Source: Bacillota bacterium
GTDB lineage: Bacteria; Bacillota; Sulfobacillia; JAJZYS01; JAJYTV01
Length of the DNA: 6,380 bases
Reading direction: 5' to 3'
Assembly (NCBI GenBank): GCA_021786135.1
Contig: JAJYNV010000176.1
Coordinates: 1-6,380, forward strand
This document shows, piece after piece, positions 1 through 5,171 of the stretch (positions are counted from its first letter, which is position 1; each line of letters begins with the position of its first letter). Position numbers and translations under genes: made by a program. Below the pieces are notes generated by a model. The model ran no database searches. It saw nothing but the letters and a program-made list of their open reading frames with translations, and was not told the origin of the DNA.

Positions 1-336
1 TCCGATCTGACCAGGGTTCGCCTTGAGGAGCGCACGATACGCATTCCCCTCTCATCCGGCACCGAGCGGACCGTGACCTTCCCGACCCGCATCGCCGAGG
101 TCGTGGGGTTTGCCCAGGTGGTTGCCGTGCGCTGCGATGCTGACCCCTACATGCTGCAGGACCGCAACGTCTTTGGCGTCACCGACACGTCGGCGGAGGT
201 CTGGCGCGTCGACGCACGCATGGCCGGCAGCATCTGTACGGGACTTTCTGCCCAGGGAGAGCATCTCATCGCCGCGCTCGGCGACGGCCGCGCGGTGCTG
301 CTCGACCCCATGACCGGCAGGCTCCTGCAACTGTAG
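1..336 (+). CDS. Small beta-rich protein of unknown function, 3' part (5' end outside window)
   Basis: The frame is open from base 1 and ends at TAG 334-336, giving 111 visible residues. I do not recognise a named family. The visible part alternates short hydrophobic strands with turns and ends in a pattern like one blade of a beta-propeller: a stretch reading NVFGV near residues 56-60, an EVWRVD strand, a strand with HLIAALGDGRAVLLD, and a closing DPMTGRLLQL. The fold of small orphan proteins that report 'Asn-Val-Phe/Tyr-Gly-Val...Trp-Arg/Gln-Ile/Val...' looks similar, so the whole protein may be only slightly longer than what is seen. That is an inference. There is no signal peptide or membrane segment in the visible part. 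A 77-bp gap with its own promoter separates it from the next gene, and I see no hairpin terminator after its stop. ATG 151 or GTG 79 could be internal starts, but coding-like sequence continues upstream of both to the window edge. Confidence 0.7.
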   Translation, partial: SDLTRVRLEERTIRIPLSSGTERTVTFPTRIAEVVGFAQVVAVRCDADPYMLQDRNVFGVTDTSAEVWRVDARMAGSICTGLSAQGEHLIAALGDGRAVLLDPMTGRLLQL

Positions 337-345
337 ACGAAGCGC

Positions 346-375
346 TTTGCAGATCGGCCCGCCTTCTGCTACGAT
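346..375 (+). promoter_or_regulatory. Candidate sigma-70/A-type promoter for the acyl-ACP-reductase-like gene
   Basis: A -35-like TTTGCA (346-351) lies 18 bp from a -10-like TACGAT (370-375). The -10 is preceded by TGC, giving an extended -10 (TGCTACGAT). Transcription would start near 382, leaving a leader of about 30 nt. The hexamers match consensus at 4 of 6 positions each, so the extended -10 carries much of the support. Its position directly before an SD and start codon makes it plausible. Confidence 0.5.
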
Positions 376-395
376 GTGCACAGATTTGTGCACAT
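374..395 (+). promoter_or_regulatory. 22-bp perfect inverted repeat, candidate repressor operator
   Basis: ATGTGCACA, a 4-base spacer (GATT), then TGTGCACAT form perfect 9-bp arms. Each arm contains TGTGCACA, itself a palindrome, so the site is also a direct repeat with a 12-bp period. It begins at the end of the -10 hexamer and covers the expected start of transcription, the classic position for a repressor site. Dimeric regulators of the TetR, GntR or similar helix-turn-helix families bind sites of this size, but no regulator gene is in the window and the family cannot be assigned. As RNA it could also form a short hairpin. There is no T-tract, so it is not a terminator. Confidence 0.6.
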
Positions 396-413
396 GACGG
401 GAGAGGTAGACCG

Positions 414-1511
414 TTGGAGCGCTTCGCATTTGTTCTCCACCCACTGCGCTTCGCAGACTACACCCGCAAGTATCCTGCGCTCAGGCTCCTGCCGGAGCCC
501 ATCGTGGAGAAGGGCTTCACCTACATTCCACCGTTCAAGGCGTCCCACATCACGGGTGTCCACTCCCCCACAGGCGTAGAGGCCGAGGGTTGGTTCATCG
601 TCGTACCGGTATCGGCCCACCTCATGGTCAAGATGTCTTTCCGCGAGGAGATCCTGCCGCGTCTCGTGCGCGCCGGACGTCTTGCGCAAGAGCTTGGTGC
701 CGGCATTGTCGGACTGGGGGCATTCACCAAGGTCGTGGGCGACCGCGGCGTCTCGGTGGCGAAGGCCCTCTCTATCCCTGTTACGACGGGCAACTCCTAT
801 ACGACCGCCTCGGCGGTCGACGGCGCACTGCTCGCGGCGGAGCGCATGGGCATCCCGGCGGCTGAGGCCGAGGCCTGCGTCGTCGGAGCCACGGGAGCGA
901 TCGGCCGTGCAGCGGCTGCGGCGCTGGCGGGATCGGTGCGGCGTCTGAGCCTGATCGGGCGGCGGGTCGACAAGCTGCAGGCGATCAAGCACAGCATCGA
1001 CGATCTGGGCACCTACACCGACGTAACCATAGGCACGGATGCTCGCGTTGCGGCCAAGACGGCGGATGTCGTTCTCACCGTTTCCTCCGCGACGGGTGTG
1101 CTGCTGGAACCGGAAGATCTTCGGCCGGGATCGGTCGTCTGCGACGTGGCGCGGCCGCGCAACGTCTCCGAGAAGGTCTACGAGCGCCGTCGCGACGTGC
1201 TGGTGATCGACGGTGGCGTCATCGCGGTGCCTGGTCAGGTTGATTTCCATTTCGACTTCGGCTTTCCGCCGGGTTATGCCGAAGCCTGCATCGCGGAGAC
1301 GATGATTCTGACGCTCGAGCGCCGCTATGAGCCCTACACGCTCGGCCTCGACATCAGGCCGGAGCGGGTGCGGGAGATCAGGGAGATGGCGAAGCGCAAC
1401 GGGTTCTCGGTGGCTGGGTTCCGCCGCTTCGAGAAGGCGATTCCCGACGAGGAGATCGACGCCATCCGCGACGAGGCGGAACGCAGCCTGCGCCGGTCCA
1501 CAAGCGCATGA
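414..1511 (+). CDS. Acyl-ACP reductase-like NAD(P)H oxidoreductase (COG5322 type)
   Basis: This 365-residue protein resembles cyanobacterial long-chain acyl-ACP reductase (AAR, about 340 aa, acyl-ACP to fatty aldehyde in alkane synthesis) along its length. Visible matches are SPTGVEAEGW (51-60), GLGAFTKVV (100-108), TTGNSYTTA (124-132), a Rossmann loop GATGAIGRA (158-166), IDGGVIAVPG (265-274), and EACIAETMILTLE (290-302). The last aligns with AAR's FACFAEAMLLEFE, putting Cys292 at the acyl-accepting cysteine (Cys294 in Synechococcus AAR, from memory). It has a charged C-terminal extension after about residue 340, no signal peptide and no membrane helix, so it is probably cytosolic. Databases often label such proteins 'shikimate dehydrogenase' or 'predicted amino acid dehydrogenase', and the true substrate is not established. 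The TTG start is chosen because GAGGT (403-407) sits 6 nt upstream, no in-frame ATG precedes it, and the first downstream Met (71) lies beyond conserved sequence. It is transcribed alone, with its own promoter, operator and terminator. Confidence 0.85.
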   Translation: MERFAFVLHPLRFADYTRKYPALRLLPEPIVEKGFTYIPPFKASHITGVHSPTGVEAEGWFIVVPVSAHLMVKMSFREEILPRLVRAGRLAQELGAGIVGLGAFTKVVGDRGVSVAKALSIPVTTGNSYTTASAVDGALLAAERMGIPAAEAEACVVGATGAIGRAAAAALAGSVRRLSLIGRRVDKLQAIKHSIDDLGTYTDVTIGTDARVAAKTADVVLTVSSATGVLLEPEDLRPGSVVCDVARPRNVSEKVYERRRDVLVIDGGVIAVPGQVDFHFDFGFPPGYAEACIAETMILTLERRYEPYTLGLDIRPERVREIREMAKRNGFSVAGFRRFEKAIPDEEIDAIRDEAERSLRRSTSA

Positions 1512-1516
1512 ACGAC

Positions 1517-1550
1517 ACCGCCCCCTGCCTGAGGCAGAGGGCGGTTTTTT
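1517..1550 (+). terminator. Strong Rho-independent terminator
   Basis: The hairpin has a 7-bp outer stem (ACCGCCC 1517-1523 with GGGCGGT 1539-1545), one C/A mismatch (1524/1538), a 5-bp inner stem (CTGCC with GGCAG) and a TGA loop (1530-1532). It is followed by six T (1545-1550). It lies 5 nt after the stop of the acyl-ACP-reductase-like gene. It works in the plus direction only: on the minus strand the hairpin is not followed by a T-tract. The last T residues lie inside the stop codon of the convergent gene. Confidence 0.95.
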
Positions 1551-1791
1551 AGGGATCTCCGTGCTCTTTCAGGCGCCGCAGAACCTGGCGGGTATAGATG
1601 GCCTGCCAGATCTCCTGCGCGACGAAGGCAAGCACGAGGACGAAGGCGATGGGCAGGACGCCGATCGGCAAGGCGTGACGCAGCCAGAGGATGATGCCGA
1701 GGGCTCCGAGGAACAGTGCGAACCAGGACCAGTAGACGAGTCTCAGAACGACGCGGCGTTCCCTTTCCGGCAGTTCTGACAGCGATGCCAA
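1549..1791 (-). CDS. Small two-helix membrane protein, unknown function
   Basis: The product has 80 residues. A charged N-terminus (PERERR, 8-13) is followed by a hydrophobic helix at about 18-37 rich in Trp/Phe/Leu, a short RHA(L)P turn, a second helix at about 42-58, and a basic tail (TRQVLRRLKEH, 67-77). Positive charge at both ends predicts a hairpin with both termini in the cytoplasm. I recognise no family. The open frame extends far upstream into the hydrolase gene, but the start is set at TTG 1791-1789 because a perfect SD, AAAGGAGG, lies 7 nt before it and the upstream sequence is a shadow of the hydrolase. It is the last gene of the minus-strand operon, 14 bp after the hydrolase stop. 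Its TAA stop (1551-1549) is shared with the T-tract of the convergent terminator. It may anchor or partner the operon's enzymes, but nothing in the sequence shows this. Confidence 0.8.
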   Translation of the reverse strand: MASLSELPERERRVVLRLVYWSWFALFLGALGIILWLRHALPIGVLPIAFVLVLAFVAQEIWQAIYTRQVLRRLKEHGDP

Positions 1792-1798
1792 CCGGATG

Positions 1799-1806
1799 CC
1801 TCCTTT
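1799..1806 (-). promoter_or_regulatory. Perfect SD setting a TTG start
   Basis: On the minus strand the bases read AAAGGAGG, 7 nt before TTG 1791-1789. The SD touches the last base of the hydrolase stop codon (TGA, 1808-1806), so ribosomes ending the hydrolase are well placed to reinitiate. This decides an 80-residue product over the longer open frame of 137 residues. Confidence 0.85.
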
Positions 1807-2627
1807 CAGAGCGTTGGCGCCACGCTCCTGAGAAACTTCAGGATCTCTTGGTTCGTCGCATCGCCCAGCTCGTAGTGGAAGAGATGCGACGAGCGTGGCC
1901 CCGATAGCAGATGGAAGCGTGCGCCGACGATGGCATCCGCCACTTCCTTGGCGTACTCCCATGGCGTCATCAGATCCCGCTCGCCGGCCAGAACGAGGCA
2001 GGGCAGGTTCAACTGGGCGAGGCGCGGCAGGCGATCCCTGTCCCGGGCCAGCGAGAGATAGTGTGCCATGGTCTCATCGCTGACTGCCCTGCTGCCGCGC
2101 AGGCCGAGGCCGCTGTCACCGCTGCTGCCCAGGCTCGCGATGAGGTCCCGCGAGGCCATGAAGTAAGGCAGGAGGGCGAGGCGCTCCGCCAGGGATTGGC
2201 GGACGATCAGGTTGACGATGCGGCTGCGAAGTTCGAGGAAGTCGTCCTGCCGGCCCCACGTCGCCAGCAGGATCAGCGACGCGGTGCGCGTGGGCGCAAG
2301 GAGTGCCATCTCCTGGGCGACCGCCGAGCCAAGGGACTGTCCGAGGATGTGGCAGCGCTCGACGCCCAGGTTGTCCAGTGCGGCGAAGGCGTAGCGAGCA
2401 AGATCGCTCACATCCTGTGGCAGGCTGCCGGTGGCGAGCCCGAGTCCTGGATAGTCAAGTGACAGGGCGCGATACCCGGCTGCCTGGAGCGCGCGGCCCT
2501 GCAGGCCGAGCGCCATTCGGTCGGCGCCGGCGCCGGGCAGGAGCAGAACGACTTCGCCCGCGTGTCCGAACTCCTGCAGACTGGCGCTCCTGCCATCCGG
2601 CAGGGACGTTGCGCGATGGCTGCTCAC
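1806..2627 (-). CDS. Alpha/beta hydrolase
   Basis: The 273-residue protein has the alpha/beta hydrolase fold order. Strand VVLLLPGAGADRM (26-38) carries the oxyanion turn (PG in place of the common HG), followed by SLDYPGLG (56-63) and the nucleophile elbow GQSLGS with Ser98. A cap region lies at about 125-200. The acid strand LVLAGERDLMTP holds Asp218, and His248 in SSHLFHYE completes the triad. Length is typical. No signal peptide or membrane segment is seen, so it is probably cytosolic. The substrate cannot be read from sequence; esterase, lactonase or C-C hydrolase are all possible. The start is GTG 2627-2625, overlapping the stop of the upstream gene by 4 bp (GTGA on the minus strand), with GGAGGT 12 nt upstream. 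The frame stays open upstream to 2705, but that part lies in the upstream gene and has no hydrolase-like sequence. The overlap implies translational coupling. Confidence 0.9.
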   Translation of the reverse strand: MSSHRATSLPDGRSASLQEFGHAGEVVLLLPGAGADRMALGLQGRALQAAGYRALSLDYPGLGLATGSLPQDVSDLARYAFAALDNLGVERCHILGQSLGSAVAQEMALLAPTRTASLILLATWGRQDDFLELRSRIVNLIVRQSLAERLALLPYFMASRDLIASLGSSGDSGLGLRGSRAVSDETMAHYLSLARDRDRLPRLAQLNLPCLVLAGERDLMTPWEYAKEVADAIVGARFHLLSGPRSSHLFHYELGDATNQEILKFLRSVAPTL

Positions 2628-3586
2628 GAGAGCAGGTCCACCTCCAGGCCGACGCCCGCGGCCTCGGCTCTCTTGAGGACCACTGCACCGACGGCGAGAT
2701 CCCATGCGGCAATGCCCTGCGAGAGGAACAGCGTCACTTCATCTGGATGGCGCCTGCCCGGCCGCTTGCCTGCCACCACTTCGCCTAGATTGGGCAGTTC
2801 CTCGGGATCGATCTCGCCTCGAGCGGTGAGCGGTGTGAGATCGCCGGCCTCGGCCTTCGCGGTGGATCTCGAGTCCACCACCACCACGGCGGCGCGGAGC
2901 ACGGCCGGACCATCGAGTTCACGTTCGTGCAGGCGGTTCGACCCTGTGGCGTTGATGTGCTGCCCAGGTTCAAGCTGATGGCCGAACAGCACGGGCTCCC
3001 TGGCCGACGTCGCCGTGACGAGGATATCCTGGCCAGCCACCGCATCGTCGACGCTTGCGGCTGGATGCACCGGAACGCCTGTGAGATCGCTCATGCGGCG
3101 ACAGAATGCCTCGAGGCGATCGCGATGGCGCGCGTAGACGAGGACCTCTTCGAGGTGGCGCACCTTGGCGATGCCTTCGATCTGGGTCTCGGCCTGGTAG
3201 CCTGCGCCGATCACCCCGAGTCGGCTCGCTCCAGGATTGGAAAGCACATCCGTCGCGACGGCCGAGGCGGCTCCGGTGCGCAGCTGACCGAGCCGGTTGC
3301 CTTCGATCAGGCCGAGTAGACGGCCGTCCTTCTCGGAGAAGATCTGCACCAGGAAGCGCACGCCGCCTTCTTTTGACACCACGTAGACCTTGCCACCGAT
3401 CAGACCGAGGGTCGGATGCTCGGCGAAGAGGTCCGAAAGAACCGCACGCGACGTGCGCAGGCGCCGTCGCGGCTCCTCCACGAGTCCGAGGTCACCCTGC
3501 GCAAGGCTGAGCTCGCGCACAGCGGCAATCGCGTCGTCCATCGTCAGGAGCGCATCCACGTCCGCCTCGCGAATGAGTCGTGCCAA
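2624..3586 (-). CDS. Ornithine cyclodeaminase / mu-crystallin family NAD(P)-dependent protein
   Basis: The 320-residue protein fits the usual 315-330 of the family. The N-terminal part has GLIGGKVYV (61-69), whose Lys66 matches the substrate-carboxylate-binding lysine. Then come QLRTGAASAVAT (101-112), the Rossmann loop VIGAGYQA (125-132), VTATS (190-194), INATGSN (211-217), HERELD (220-225) and SQGIAAWDLAVGAVV (289-303). True ornithine cyclodeaminase has a catalytic Asp in a GGD...EL motif; here the aligned residue is Asn217 (GSN...EL). It is therefore more likely an imine/ketimine reductase, amino-acid dehydrogenase or related activity than a deaminating cyclase. That follows from family knowledge and is not proven. 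The TTG start at 3586 is chosen for GGAGGT 9 nt upstream and for fit to the family's N-terminus; an ATG at 3658 would add 24 unrelated residues and run into the divergent promoter region. It is the first gene of the three-gene minus-strand operon. Confidence 0.9.
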   Translation of the reverse strand: MARLIREADVDALLTMDDAIAAVRELSLAQGDLGLVEEPRRRLRTSRAVLSDLFAEHPTLGLIGGKVYVVSKEGGVRFLVQIFSEKDGRLLGLIEGNRLGQLRTGAASAVATDVLSNPGASRLGVIGAGYQAETQIEGIAKVRHLEEVLVYARHRDRLEAFCRRMSDLTGVPVHPAASVDDAVAGQDILVTATSAREPVLFGHQLEPGQHINATGSNRLHERELDGPAVLRAAVVVVDSRSTAKAEAGDLTPLTARGEIDPEELPNLGEVVAGKRPGRRHPDEVTLFLSQGIAAWDLAVGAVVLKRAEAAGVGLEVDLLS

Positions 3587-3595
3587 GAGGCCAAC

Positions 3596-3601
3596 ACCTC
3601 C
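3596..3601 (-). promoter_or_regulatory. SD setting the TTG start of the OCD-family gene
   Basis: The minus strand reads GGAGGT, 9 nt before TTG 3586-3584. It supports the 320-residue product over the 344-residue frame from an upstream ATG at 3658. Confidence 0.75.
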
Positions 3602-3607
3602 ATTGCC

Positions 3608-3613
3608 ATGGTA
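3608..3613 (-). promoter_or_regulatory. Candidate -10 element of the minus-strand operon
   Basis: On the minus strand TGCTACCAT forms an extended -10 (TACCAT, 4 of 6 matches) close upstream of the OCD-family gene. No convincing -35 is seen 16-18 bp further upstream, and the predicted start near 3601 would leave only about 15 nt of leader. The match to the GCTACNAT form seen at two other gene starts in this window raises its interest, but support is weak. Confidence 0.3.
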
Positions 3614-3662
3614 GCATTCTGGACCGCTCGGGGCTTGGCTACCTGGCCAGGACTGCATCCGC

Positions 3663-3668
3663 TACAAT
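3663..3668 (+). promoter_or_regulatory. Candidate -10 element for homoserine dehydrogenase
   Basis: TACAAT (5 of 6 matches to TATAAT) lies 20 bp before the GTG start and 29 bp before the alternative ATG. Transcription would begin near 3675, giving a very short leader with room for an SD but not for a T-box, riboswitch or attenuator. No good -35 hexamer is seen at normal spacing; TTGGCT at 3635-3640 is 22 bp away, which is too far. Confidence 0.4.
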
Positions 3669-3688
3669 AGCCGGGAGAATGCGAGGCG

Positions 3689-4975
3689 GTGAGTTTGATG
3701 CGCATTGCGGTGCTCGGTCTCGGAACGGTAGGGCGCTACGTCGTAGACGCGCTGGAGAGCGAACGCGAGCTCTTTTCCGCACGGCTGGGCGAGGAACTCG
3801 TCGTGTCGCGCATCCTCGTGCGCGATCAGGGAAGCGAAAGGCCGGAAAGTGTGCGGGGCCGCATCACGTTCGCGGTTGAGGAGATCCTCAAAGATCCCGA
3901 GATCGAGATCGTCGTCGAATTGATGGGCGGATACGAGCCGGCCCGCAGCATCATCGAGGCGGCGCTCAAAGCGGGGAAGTCGGTGGTGACAGCCAACAAA
4001 GAGGTCATCGCGCGATCCGGCCCGGCCCTCTCGCTGGCGGCCCAGCCTGCCGCGGACCTCCTCTTCGAAGCCGCCGTAGCAGGCGGCATCCCGATCATCC
4101 GCTCGCTGCAGGAGTCGCTCGCCGGCAACCGCCTGCAGGCCATCTACGGCATCGTCAACGGGACCACGAACTTCGTCCTGAGCCGCATGCAGCGCGAAGG
4201 CGGCAGCTTTGTGGAGGCGCTCGCCGAGGCGAAGCGCCTGGGCTACGCAGAAGCCGATCCCAGCGACGATCTCGACGCCCTCGACGCGGTGCGCAAGATT
4301 TCGATCCTTGCGTCGCTGGCGTTCGGCGGCTGGGTCGATGTCGACGCGGTACCGAAGGAAGGCATCCGCGGTATCACCGAGGTCGATATAGCGGAGGCGA
4401 AGAGTCTCGGAGGTGTGATCAAACTGGTCGCCCGGGCGGAGGCGACGCCAGATGGCCTGACGCTAGGCGTCTCGCCGACGCTCATTCCGCTCGGCCATCC
4501 ACTGGCTGACGTGCAGGGGGCGCAGAACGCGATCTACGTGCGCGGGGAGCCGATCGGCGAGCTCATCTTCCAGGGACCCGGAGCGGGAGGACCCGCTACG
4601 AGCTCGGCCGTGATCGGCGACATCATCGATGCCGCGCGCTCGCGCCGCGTCGGTGGGCGAAGTGTCGCCCTGCCGCGTGAGCCGGCGCCTCTCGTGCCAC
4701 TCGGACAGCACGCCCACTGCTACTACATGCGGTTGCGCCTGCACGATGAGCCCGGTGCCCTTGCCCTTGTGGCCCAGGCTTTCGCGGGCGCGGGGGTCAC
4801 GCTACGCTCGGTGAGGCAACCGGTGCGGGAAGCGGGCATCTCGGTGATCTCCGTAGTCACTGGCCCGACGCGCCGCGCGCAGCTTGAGGACGCACGACTC
4901 TCCCTCCGGGGCTGTCCTTCCGTGCTGGCCGAGGAGAGCCTGATTCTTGCGGAGATGGAGTCGCTCCTGCCGTAA
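3689..4975 (+). CDS. hom: Homoserine dehydrogenase
   Basis: The enzyme reduces L-aspartate 4-semialdehyde to L-homoserine with NAD(P)H in the cytosol, at the branch to threonine and methionine. The 428 residues have the full three-part build. The N-terminal Rossmann domain has GLGTVG (10-15) and TANKEVIA (101-108) with catalytic Lys104. The catalytic/dimer domain has GIVNGTTNFVLSRM (154-167), the signature around EADPSDDLDALDAVRK (188-203) with Glu188, Asp199 and Lys203, and GPGAGGPATSSAVIGD (296-311). A C-terminal ACT domain (about 347-422, HDEPGALALVAQAF) usually mediates feedback by threonine. Length is normal for the ACT-bearing bacterial form. The start is uncertain: GTG 3689 has GGGAGA 10 nt upstream, while ATG 3698 gives MRIAVLGLG, closer to the common family start, with GGTGAG 4 nt and GAGG 11 nt upstream. 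No thrB, thrC or aspartokinase gene is adjacent. It is divergent from the OCD-family operon, and no hairpin terminator follows it. Confidence 0.95.
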   Translation: MSLMRIAVLGLGTVGRYVVDALESERELFSARLGEELVVSRILVRDQGSERPESVRGRITFAVEEILKDPEIEIVVELMGGYEPARSIIEAALKAGKSVVTANKEVIARSGPALSLAAQPAADLLFEAAVAGGIPIIRSLQESLAGNRLQAIYGIVNGTTNFVLSRMQREGGSFVEALAEAKRLGYAEADPSDDLDALDAVRKISILASLAFGGWVDVDAVPKEGIRGITEVDIAEAKSLGGVIKLVARAEATPDGLTLGVSPTLIPLGHPLADVQGAQNAIYVRGEPIGELIFQGPGAGGPATSSAVIGDIIDAARSRRVGGRSVALPREPAPLVPLGQHAHCYYMRLRLHDEPGALALVAQAFAGAGVTLRSVRQPVREAGISVISVVTGPTRRAQLEDARLSLRGCPSVLAEESLILAEMESLLP

Positions 4976-5039
4976 CGCCCCCAGCCAGGAGTCCACAGAT
5001 CAACCAGGCTATCCATTTTCGTTTGCAGGGCGAATGACC

Positions 5040-5086
5040 TGAGGGTCTATCCGATCCTCCGCAAGCTTCTGACCTCTCGACCCTCA
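5040..5086. repeat. 8-bp inverted repeat in the gap before the DPP-IV gene
   Basis: TGAGGGTC (5040-5047) and GACCCTCA (5079-5086) are perfect complements separated by 31 bp. With no T-tract after it, this is not an intrinsic terminator of the homoserine dehydrogenase gene. It could be a leader stem or a spaced operator, but arms of this length also occur by chance in GC-rich DNA. The surrounding 4976-5171 gap holds nothing else I can name: there is a TTTGCA at 5022-5027 with no good -10 after it, and no recognisable T-box or riboswitch core. Confidence 0.3.
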
Positions 5087-5152
5087 AGAACGTGTAGGAC
5101 GCCAGCAGGACAGGGATTCATCGTGGATCCGCGAAGTGCCTCAGGTACACGC

Positions 5153-5160
5153 AAAGGAGG
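5153..5160 (+). promoter_or_regulatory. Strong SD before the DPP-IV gene, inside a GGAGGCCTCC palindrome
   Basis: AAAGGAGG is a near-perfect SD, 11 nt before TTG 5172, which is slightly long spacing. The SD core is the left half of a 10-bp palindrome (5156-5165), and AAGG (5154-5157) can also pair with CCTT (5170-5173), which includes part of the start codon. Weak sequestration of the start site is possible. Confidence 0.6.
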
Positions 5161-5171
5161 CCTCCCTGCCC

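Noticed and set aside
369..1250. Long open frame on the minus strand (293 codons) opposite the acyl-ACP-reductase-like gene
   Set aside because: Its translation is rich in Arg, Asp and His with no fold-like pattern, while the plus frame matches a known family throughout. It is an antisense shadow of GC-rich coding sequence.
1517..1550. Bidirectional terminator serving both convergent units
   Set aside because: On the minus strand the hairpin is followed by GTCGTTCATG rather than a T-tract, so intrinsic termination is supported only in the plus direction.
1911..2462. Plus-strand open frame (183 codons) inside the hydrolase gene
   Set aside because: It is antisense to an intact alpha/beta hydrolase with a full catalytic triad, and its product is Ala/Gln/Arg-rich with no domain pattern.
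3587..3688. T-box, SAM or threonine-type riboswitch or attenuator before homoserine dehydrogenase
   Set aside because: The intergenic region is only 102 bp, the candidate -10 leaves a leader of about 15-25 nt, and there is no T-box core, leader peptide with Thr/Met runs, or terminator hairpin.
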